From NCBI GenBank assembly GCA_038757945.1, contig JBCDGJ010000097.1, positions 1-18,816 on the forward strand: 18,816 nt of DNA, in the 5' to 3' direction. Under the pieces are notes generated by a model, which was not told where the DNA came from, did not search any database, and was given only the letters and a program-made list of their open reading frames with translations. Below, piece by piece: positions 1-6,389 of the stretch (positions within the stretch are counted from its first letter, which is position 1; each line of letters starts with the position of its first letter). The translations under genes were made by a program, and so were the position numbers. The DNA comes from CALHVX01 sp038757945. GTDB lineage: Bacteria; Pseudomonadota; Gammaproteobacteria; Pseudomonadales; Azotimanducaceae.

Positions 1-864
1 GTCGAGACGGCACGAGTCAGATTGGCCCTTCGGGCGCACGATGGCCTTGTTCCGTGCAAGGGCGACCGCGGCCTCCGACAGGCGGTTCTTCTTGTCGGTA
101 TTCAGCTCGCCGTTGTGCGCCATGAGGCGGAACGGCTGCGCCATGGACGGGTGAGGATCGGTGTTCGTTGAGAATCGCGTATGGAAGTAGAGCGTGTGGA
201 CCTGATGTGCTGGGTCGCTAAAGTCCTTGAAGTAGGGAATGATCTCCCAGGCATTCAGCCGGCCCTTCAACACCTGGGTGCGCGCCGACAGGGACAGGGG
301 GTACAGCCCGAGCAGCGCGGGATCGGCGTAGGCCTGCGACTCAATGTTGAGCAGTGTCTGATGCACAAGCGCGTCCGTGGCCGCGTCCGTCACCGAGTCC
401 GGAATCGCAAAGATCCACTGCATGATCGGGAGCTGGGCGGTCACGCCGCGCGGCTCGATGACGCTGTCATCCACCGGCACCGGTCGGCGCAACAGGACGG
501 TCAGGTTCGCGTCGTGCAGGGCTGCCTCGATCAGCGCCAGTGCCTGCCCCTGAGATGCCGCTGCCTCCGGCAGAAAGAAATTGCCCACTCCAAAGCGGCC
601 GGGCGCGAGCACTTTGCCGGTGAGCTGACTGAAGAGCGCGAGAGACAGATCGACGCAGACACCAGCGCCGTCACCGATGCCGGCCGAGCTCATGCCACCG
701 CGGTGGGGGACTGCACAGAGCGCTTCGTGTCCTTTGCGGAGAATTTCGTGGGTTTGCTGGCTATCCTTGCGGGTGACGAAGCCGACGCCGCAGGCGCTGT
801 GCTCGGCGCGGGAGTCGTAGAGGGTTCCTGCTGGCATGCGGGCGCCATCGAGAATCTCTGTCAA
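1..864 (-). CDS. gltB: Glutamate synthase large-subunit-like protein, N-terminal glutaminase domain (partial, 3' end outside window)
   Basis: The minus strand is open from 864 to the left edge, giving 288 codons with no stop. It encodes the class II (Ntn-type) glutamine amidotransferase domain of glutamate synthase, which releases ammonia from glutamine for the transfer to 2-oxoglutarate. Visible motifs are a probable nucleophile Cys25 in EHSACGVGF, a HRGG segment followed by GDGAG, RFSTNT near residues 230-235 and HNGELNT near 250-256. The start is a TTG at 864 preceded by GGAGA at a spacing of 4. The ATG at 837 has no good ribosome site but would also leave the catalytic Cys near the N-terminus; in this family the residues before that Cys are removed. 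The sequence is clearly diverged from E. coli GltB, so it may be a paralogue rather than the housekeeping enzyme. It is divergent from fumC across a Fur-like site. The synthase and iron-sulfur parts lie outside the window. Confidence 0.82.
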   Translation of the reverse strand, partial: MTEILDGARMPAGTLYDSRAEHSACGVGFVTRKDSQQTHEILRKGHEALCAVPHRGGMSSAGIGDGAGVCVDLSLALFSQLTGKVLAPGRFGVGNFFLPEAAASQGQALALIEAALHDANLTVLLRRPVPVDDSVIEPRGVTAQLPIMQWIFAIPDSVTDAATDALVHQTLLNIESQAYADPALLGLYPLSLSARTQVLKGRLNAWEIIPYFKDFSDPAHQVHTLYFHTRFSTNTDPHPSMAQPFRLMAHNGELNTDKKNRLSEAAVALARNKAIVRPKGQSDSCRLD

Positions 865-937
865 GCTGTCTCCGATGAAGTGATCACCGTCAGGCGGCGT
901 CTCGCCTCTTGGTGATTTTCTGGCTTAAAACATAAAT

Positions 938-956
938 AATAATCATTCTCATTATT
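938..956. promoter_or_regulatory. Fur-box-like site between glutamate synthase and fumC
   Basis: The 19 bases AATAATCATTCTCATTATT match the classical Fur consensus GATAATGATAATCATTATC at about 14 of 19 positions. They sit in an AT-rich island of about 40 bases within GC-rich DNA. The site lies between two divergent genes, so one Fur dimer or array could control both. Iron-dependent control of fumC is known in Pseudomonas. The assignment rests on sequence match and position only. Confidence 0.72.
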
Positions 957-989
957 GCTTATCTTCACAGAAAGTGCCAGTACGGACGA

Positions 990-1019
990 ATCTCATTCGA
1001 GATCTGGATCCTTCAGATC
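990..1019 (+). other. Two adjacent inverted repeats in the fumC leader
   Basis: Between the Fur-like site and the fumC start lie two small overlapping dyads. ATCTC-ATTC-GAGAT spans 990-1003 and GATCTG-GATCCTT-CAGATC spans 1001-1019. They share bases, so only one could fold at a time in the transcript. They could be a leader structure, a binding site, or chance. No U-run follows, so they are not an intrinsic terminator. Confidence 0.25.
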
Positions 1020-1069
1020 CCGCGCCGTCGGGGCAGCACGTAAAACACAGGATGGGATGCTTGACACAA

Positions 1070-2446
1070 ATGAAAAAAACACTCGCAGACAGCATGGGCG
1101 CGGTCGAACTGCCCGCCGATGCACTCTGGGGCGCTCAGACACAGCGCGCGGTCAATAATTTTCCGATCAGTGGTCGTGGCATGCCCCGCCCCTTCATCGA
1201 GGCGCTGCTGCTGATCAAGCAGATTGCCGCACAGGCCAATGCCGACCTCGGGTTGCTCGAGGCCGAACAGGCAGAGGCCATCGCTGCGAGCGCGCGGGCG
1301 CTGCGGGACGATCCGGAGCTGCTGCGACACTTCCCGGTGGACGTGTTCCAGACCGGCTCCGGTACCAGCTCGAACATGAATGCCAACGAAGTGATCGCAA
1401 CGCTCGCCAGCGAGCGCCTGGGCGCGGCGGTTAACGCGAATGATCACGTGAACTTCGGGCAGAGCAGCAACGATGTCATCCCGACCACGATCCACGTGAG
1501 CGCGGCTCTGCAGGTTCACGAGATGCTGCTACCAGCCCTCGATCACCTGATCGCCGCCATCGATGCCAAGGCGCAGCAGGTGGCCGGGCATCACAAGACC
1601 GGACGCACGCACCTGATGGACGCCATGCCCGTCCAGCTCAGCCAGAGCCTTCAGGGCTGGGGCGATCAGGTGCGCAATGCCCGCACCGGCCTCGAGGCGG
1701 TGCTGCCCGGGGTGCAGACCCTGGCGCTCGGAGGTACGGCGGTCGGTACCGGCATCAATACGCATCCGGAATTCGCGAGCCGCTTTGCCGACTCACTGAG
1801 TCAGGCCACCGGGATCGCGTTTGCGCGACCGGCTAACTTTTTCCCGCTGATCGGCAGCCAGGATGCGGCGGTGGCGCTGTCCGGGCAGCTCAAGACGCTC
1901 GCTGTCACGGTCATGAAAATCGCCAATGATCTGCGCTGGATGAACTCTGGACCCCTGGCCGGGCTCGGTGAGATCAGCCTGGAGGCGCTGCAGCCCGGCT
2001 CTTCCATCATGCCCGGCAAGGTCAACCCCGTGATTCCGGAAGCGGCGGCCATGGTGGCCGCGCAGGTGATCGGCAACGATGCAACGATCACCATCGGCGG
2101 TCAGTCCGGCAACTTCGAGCTGAACGTCATGCTGCCGGTCATCGCGGCCAACCTGCTCGACAGCATCGCGCTGCTGGCGAACAGCACCCGGCTGCTCGCG
2201 GATCGGGCCATTGCCACCTTTACGGTGAACGAGGCGAATCTTGCGGAGCCGCTGCATCGCAACCCGATTCTGGTGACGGCGCTGAATCCGGTCATCGGCT
2301 ACGCCAAGGCGGCAGAGATTGCAAAGCAGGCCTACAAAGATGGGCGGCCCATCGTCGACGTCGCAGTGGAGCAGACAGACCTGTCGCGGGAGGAACTGAC
2401 CCGCCTGCTCGATCCCGTGAAACTGACAGAGGGCGGATTGCAGTAA
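1070..2446 (+). CDS. fumC: Class II fumarate hydratase
   Basis: This encodes 458 residues, the normal size for FumC, which interconverts fumarate and L-malate in the TCA cycle without an iron-sulfur cluster. Visible family marks are an N-terminal DSMGAVELPADALWGAQTQR block, the QTGSGTSSNMNANEV segment, the active-site His near residue 181 in TGRTHLMDAMP, and the superfamily signature GSSIMPGKVNP near 310-320 with the catalytic-loop serines. ATG 1070 places the conserved DSMG at residue 7, close to E. coli FumC. An in-frame TTG at 1061 has AGGA 8 nt upstream and is an alternative; the open frame back to 974 carries nothing conserved. The upstream Fur-like site fits a role as the iron-free fumarase used when iron is scarce. 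Members of the same superfamily such as aspartase are less likely given this N-terminus and length. Confidence 0.95.
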   Translation: MKKTLADSMGAVELPADALWGAQTQRAVNNFPISGRGMPRPFIEALLLIKQIAAQANADLGLLEAEQAEAIAASARALRDDPELLRHFPVDVFQTGSGTSSNMNANEVIATLASERLGAAVNANDHVNFGQSSNDVIPTTIHVSAALQVHEMLLPALDHLIAAIDAKAQQVAGHHKTGRTHLMDAMPVQLSQSLQGWGDQVRNARTGLEAVLPGVQTLALGGTAVGTGINTHPEFASRFADSLSQATGIAFARPANFFPLIGSQDAAVALSGQLKTLAVTVMKIANDLRWMNSGPLAGLGEISLEALQPGSSIMPGKVNPVIPEAAAMVAAQVIGNDATITIGGQSGNFELNVMLPVIAANLLDSIALLANSTRLLADRAIATFTVNEANLAEPLHRNPILVTALNPVIGYAKAAEIAKQAYKDGRPIVDVAVEQTDLSREELTRLLDPVKLTEGGLQ

Positions 2447-2675
2447 CGCTTGGACACGTCTCCCGCGGGCTATTCCCTGGCTGGATGCGATCAGACGGCG
2501 TGTACTTCAGCGCCGGAAGGCGTCCAGCTTTGGCGACGGATCGGCCCGACGAGAACGGAAACGTCTTCAAGCTCGGGTTGGATCCGGGCAAGATCGGGAC
2601 GATGACGGAGCCCGAGAACGTGACGACCATCGCGCCGCAGGGCGCCAGAACCCGCAGCGAGGTCGGGGAATTATT
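2447..2675. other. Intergenic stretch without a convincing gene
   Basis: This is the gap between fumC and the second Fur-like site. Short open frames exist on both strands, one of 90 codons on + (2485-2757) and one of 147 codons on - (2292-2735). The first would contain the Fur site and run into the ABC start codon; the second runs back into the fumC 3' end. Neither has a family I recognise. I see no intrinsic terminator with a T-run after fumC. The GC-rich text could be a decayed gene fragment, but I cannot identify a parent. Confidence 0.4.
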
Positions 2676-2694
2676 GAAAATGATTCTCAATTGC
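2676..2694. promoter_or_regulatory. Fur-box-like site upstream of the ABC transporter pair
   Basis: GAAAATGATTCTCAATTGC matches the 19-bp Fur consensus at about 13 positions and lies about 60 nt before the ABC start codon. A -35-like TTGAAA at 2674-2679 overlaps its left end, but I see no convincing -10 at the usual distance. Iron control of the ABC operon is therefore likely but not proven. Confidence 0.62.
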
Positions 2695-2753
2695 ATTAGC
2701 GTAAGACCGGTAACGGTCGGGAACTCCTCGGTCATAAATAGCAGGAGTGGACC

Positions 2754-4613
2754 ATGAGCGACGCCACCATCACTGTTGCGGAAGACGGCAAACCCGTGCC
2801 GGAGCCCGGGCTGTGGTCGATCATTGCGCCGGTGAATCGCGAGATCTACGGCGGCATGGCGCTGTCGCTGCTGGGCTTCATCGCCTGGTTGGGCTCGATC
2901 ATGCTGTTCCTGCCCATTGGCCGTGAGCTCGCGCTGGCTGCGCCGCAGGCAGAGACGCTGTGGATGTTGCTCGGCGCGAGCGTCGGGCTCGTTGCGCTCT
3001 CGTTCGTGTGTCGCGTCCTTTCGTTCCGTGTCTCACACCTCGGCGCATTCCGCCTTGAGCAGCTCCTGCGTACGGAACTGACCACGCGGCTGGCTCAGGT
3101 CCCGCTGGGCTACGTGGTCAATGCCGGTTCCGGCGCCCTGAAGAAAATCGTGCTCGATGACGTGCGATCTTTGCACGCGTTCGTGGCCGACAGCACCCCG
3201 CTCTTTGCCAAGACCTTCGCTGCGCCTTTTCTGGGGATCGCCCTGATGCTGTTTCTGGACTGGCGCCTGGCGCTGGTTTCGCTGGCGCTGTTCCCTGTCG
3301 GTTTGATCGGAATGATGTTCGCGTTCCGGGACTACGACCAGGCACGGGTCAAGGTCGACGATGCCACGGAGAAGATCAATGGCGTGATCAACGAGTACGT
3401 GCAGGGGATGCACGTGGTGCGCACCTTCGACGACGGCTCTGCCTCCTTTGCCCGCTACCGGCGCGCGCTGAATGCGGCCACTGTCACCATGCGCGAGTGG
3501 ACCGAGAAGTCCCAGTACGGCGCCTTTGTCGCGCGCACGCTGTTTGCGGCGTTGCCGACGGTACTGGTGCTGCTCGCCGTCGGTCTGCCCATGGTCCGTG
3601 CAGGCACCCTGGAGCTGCCGGTGCTCATGATGTTCCTGCTGCTGGGACCCACGGTCACCGAGTCGATCACACCGATCGTATGGCTGCAGCAGCTGCTCAC
3701 CAACGCCAGCGCGGCCGTGAAGCGCATTGGCCGCCTCCGCGCCGTCCCGCTGCTCCCGGAAACGACCGCGGAACGAATGCCTGTGGACGCTTCCATCGAG
3801 CTTGAAGAGGTGAGCTTCAGATACACAGGGCGTGATGACAACGCCCTGACCGACGTGAGCCTGACGGTGCCGGAGGGCACGGTGACGGCCCTGGTCGGCG
3901 CTTCCGGTGCGGGCAAGAGCACCATCGCGCAACTGATTCCGCGGTTCTGGGACGTGACCGGTGGCGCCATCCGAATCGGTGGCGTGGATGTGCGCGAAAT
4001 GAGCACCGATACGCTGATGCGCATGGTCGCCTTCGTGTTTCAGTCGCCCTTTCTGTTGAACGATTCAGTACGCAACAACATTCGACTGGCGAAGCCGGAC
4101 GCCACAGATGATGAAGTGATCGCCGCGGCGAAGGCCGCCCAGGCGCACGACTTCATCATGTCGGAGCTGCCCGACGGCTATGACAGCTTGGTCGGCGAAC
4201 GCGGCACCACCCTTTCCGGCGGGCAACGCCAGCGCATTACCATCGCCCGGGCGATTCTGCAGGACAGTCCCATTATTGTGCTTGACGAGGCGACGGCCTT
4301 TGCAGACCCCGATAACGAAGCGAAGATTCATGAGGCGCTTGCGGCATTGGCACAGGGCAAAACGCTCATCGTCGTGGCGCACCGGCTGTCGACGATCGCC
4401 GACGTGGACCAGATTGTGATGCTGCATCGGGGGCGCGTGGCCGAACGCGGCACGCACTCGGAGCTGCTGGCGGCCAAGGGTCGCTATGCGGGCCTATGGT
4501 CGCACTATGAGCGCGCGCAGGAGTGGGGTCTGCGGACCGATCGGGCCGTGGACGACGCCCCTGCCGATGGACAGGGGATCGTGGATACGCGCGCGCAGCA
4601 GGGGGGCGTCTGA
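2754..4613 (+). CDS. Fused permease/ATPase ABC transporter subunit, siderophore-type (first of pair)
   Basis: This is a 619-residue half-transporter in the inner membrane. An N-terminal helical domain (about residues 30-310) is followed by a nucleotide-binding domain (about 340-590). The latter has Walker A GASGAGKST near 381-389, Q-loop FVFQS, signature LSGGQ near 487, Walker B IIVLDEA near 507-513 with the catalytic Glu, and H-loop VVAHRLST. Its D-loop reads ATAFADPDNE instead of the usual SALD form, which from memory is also seen in YbtP/YbtQ-like siderophore transporters. AGGAG lies 6 nt before the ATG. The stop overlaps the start of the next gene by one base, so the two are probably translated together and form a heterodimer. 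The fold alone does not tell import from export. The Fur-like site upstream favours handling of a ferric siderophore or of the siderophore itself. Confidence 0.85.
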   Translation: MSDATITVAEDGKPVPEPGLWSIIAPVNREIYGGMALSLLGFIAWLGSIMLFLPIGRELALAAPQAETLWMLLGASVGLVALSFVCRVLSFRVSHLGAFRLEQLLRTELTTRLAQVPLGYVVNAGSGALKKIVLDDVRSLHAFVADSTPLFAKTFAAPFLGIALMLFLDWRLALVSLALFPVGLIGMMFAFRDYDQARVKVDDATEKINGVINEYVQGMHVVRTFDDGSASFARYRRALNAATVTMREWTEKSQYGAFVARTLFAALPTVLVLLAVGLPMVRAGTLELPVLMMFLLLGPTVTESITPIVWLQQLLTNASAAVKRIGRLRAVPLLPETTAERMPVDASIELEEVSFRYTGRDDNALTDVSLTVPEGTVTALVGASGAGKSTIAQLIPRFWDVTGGAIRIGGVDVREMSTDTLMRMVAFVFQSPFLLNDSVRNNIRLAKPDATDDEVIAAAKAAQAHDFIMSELPDGYDSLVGERGTTLSGGQRQRITIARAILQDSPIIVLDEATAFADPDNEAKIHEALAALAQGKTLIVVAHRLSTIADVDQIVMLHRGRVAERGTHSELLAAKGRYAGLWSHYERAQEWGLRTDRAVDDAPADGQGIVDTRAQQGGV

Positions 4614-6373
4614 TGCTGACTACCTTTCGCAATATGATCCACGCCTGTGGCAGCAAAGCCGGGCTCATGCAGCAGTCGCTGCTCTTTGCGGTGCTGTCCG
4701 CCGCCTGTCAGGGGCTCGCTTACGCGCTGCTGTTCCCGCTCGTGGCGGCACTCGTTGGGCAATCCGAGACGCTGTGGTGGTACCTCGGCGGTATCGTCGC
4801 GCTGATTCTGCTCGATGCGCTGTTCCGTCTGGGCGAGTCGAAGAGCGGTTGGCGCGTGTACATCGAGGTCGCTGACGAAACGCGCTCGACGCTGGGTGAA
4901 CAGCTCAAGCGCATGCCGCTGGAAACGCTCGCGCAGCGCCAGACCGGCGATCTGAATAGTGTGCTGACCGGCAATGTCAACGATGTGGTCTCGATCGCCG
5001 GCGGGCTGTTCGGCATGGTGGTCAATACCTTCGTCGCGCCAACGGTCACGGTGATTGCGACCTTCTTCATCGACTGGCGCCTGGCGGTCGCGATGCTCGT
5101 GCTGTTCCCCGTGGCCATTCCCCTGTACCGGTCGATCCGTCGGGCCGCGGCTCGGGATACGCGAATCTCCGCAGATGCGCATGCAGATGCCGCGTCGCAC
5201 ATTGTGGAGTACACCCAGGGCCTCGCGGTCCTGCGCGCGACCCGGCAGGTCGGTTCGCAGTCGCAGCGCCTGCAGGGGTCACTGGCACGACTGCGGGAGG
5301 CGCAGGTTAAGGGCACGAAGCTCGTGACCACGCCCAGCATTCTCATGTCGGCGCTCGTACAGCTCGGCATTGTGGGCATCACGGCGTTGGCCATCAGCTT
5401 CGTGCTCGATGCCTCGCTCAGCGCTGCGTACGTGTTTGTGCTGATCGTGATCGCTGTCCGCTTCAGCGAGCCGTTGGCGCTTTACGCCAACATGTCGGCC
5501 ATGTTCGATTTCATGGAGGCGGCCATCGATCGGATCAGCGAGCTGCTCGAGATCAAACCGTTGCCGACGGCGGCAGCCGAGGGCGCAACGGACGGGTTCC
5601 GCGTTGAGTACGACAACGTTCGCTTCAGCTATGAAGGCAGCGAGGAGCCGGTGATTCGCGATCTGTCGTTCCAGCTCCCGGAGCGCAGCCTGACCGCGCT
5701 GGTCGGTACTTCCGGATCCGGCAAGACGACGGTGACGCGCCTGCTGACGCGCTTTGCGGACCCGCAGGCCGGCGCGATCCGGATTGGTGGCGTCAATATT
5801 CGCAGTATGAGTCAGGGTGAACTCATGCGGCATTTCTCGGTGGTCTTTCAGGATGTTTATCTGTTCGACGATACCGTGGGCGAGAACATTCGCATGGCCA
5901 AGCCCGATGCGACCGATGACGAGGTGGCCGCTGCCGCACGGGCGGCGAACTGCCATGACTTCATCACGGCGCTGCCGCGCGGCTACGAAACGCAGGTCGG
6001 AGAGATCGGCGGTGCATTGTCCGGCGGTGAGCGTCAGCGCATTTCCATCGCGCGGGCGATTCTGAAAGATGCCCCGATCGTGATCCTCGATGAGCCGACC
6101 TCAGCGCTCGATACGGAAAGCGAGGTCGCAGTGCAGCGGGCCATCGATACGCTGGTGCAGGACAAGACCGTGGTGGTCATCGCGCACAGGCTGTCGACCA
6201 TCGTTGCGGCGGATCACATCATCGTTCTGGAAGGCGGGGAAATCGCTGAGCAGGGCGATCACCGCACACTGCTCGCGCAGGATGGCCGGTATGCGCAGAT
6301 GTGGCAGGCGCAGCGCGCGCATCGCAACTGGCGGCTGGGGCCGGGTGCCGAGGAGCCGTTGCCCGCGCACTAG
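4613..6373 (+). CDS. Fused permease/ATPase ABC transporter subunit, siderophore-type (second of pair)
   Basis: This encodes 586 residues with the same layout as the upstream gene: a helical domain (about 20-300) and a nucleotide-binding domain with Walker A GTSGSGKTT at 365-373, Q-loop VVFQD, signature LSGGE near 469-473, Walker B IVILDEP near 489-495, D-loop SALD and H-loop VIAHRLST. The ATG at 4613 overlaps the previous stop (TGATG), with a run of G bases giving a ribosome site. An open frame runs back to 4523 inside the previous gene and is not used here. The two proteins are paralogues: both carry AKPDATDDEV after the Q-loop region. This partner keeps the canonical D-loop while the first does not, which suggests two unequal ATP sites. 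It ends 16 nt from the convergent peptidase gene. Confidence 0.86.
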   Translation: MLTTFRNMIHACGSKAGLMQQSLLFAVLSAACQGLAYALLFPLVAALVGQSETLWWYLGGIVALILLDALFRLGESKSGWRVYIEVADETRSTLGEQLKRMPLETLAQRQTGDLNSVLTGNVNDVVSIAGGLFGMVVNTFVAPTVTVIATFFIDWRLAVAMLVLFPVAIPLYRSIRRAAARDTRISADAHADAASHIVEYTQGLAVLRATRQVGSQSQRLQGSLARLREAQVKGTKLVTTPSILMSALVQLGIVGITALAISFVLDASLSAAYVFVLIVIAVRFSEPLALYANMSAMFDFMEAAIDRISELLEIKPLPTAAAEGATDGFRVEYDNVRFSYEGSEEPVIRDLSFQLPERSLTALVGTSGSGKTTVTRLLTRFADPQAGAIRIGGVNIRSMSQGELMRHFSVVFQDVYLFDDTVGENIRMAKPDATDDEVAAAARAANCHDFITALPRGYETQVGEIGGALSGGERQRISIARAILKDAPIVILDEPTSALDTESEVAVQRAIDTLVQDKTVVVIAHRLSTIVAADHIIVLEGGEIAEQGDHRTLLAQDGRYAQMWQAQRAHRNWRLGPGAEEPLPAH

Positions 6374-6389
6374 CGTTCCCGCGAGTTGC

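Noticed and set aside
181..915. Plus-strand open frame of 244 codons at the left edge
   Set aside because: It lies opposite the glutamate synthase-like gene, whose conserved motifs are clear on the minus strand; the plus-strand product is Arg/Gln-rich with no family features.
955..1158. Short plus-strand frame before fumC
   Set aside because: Arg-rich, overlaps the fumC N-terminus in another frame, and begins inside the Fur-like AT-rich island.
2292..2735. Minus-strand 147-codon frame over the fumC end and the following gap
   Set aside because: It overlaps the fumC 3' end, has no family match I recognise, and would cross the Fur-like site.
3033..3932. Minus-strand open frame of 299 codons
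   Set aside because: Antisense shadow of the first ABC gene; composition is Arg/His/Gln-rich and it lacks a ribosome site.
5279..5956. Minus-strand open frame of 225 codons
   Set aside because: Antisense shadow of the second ABC gene with no recognisable motif.
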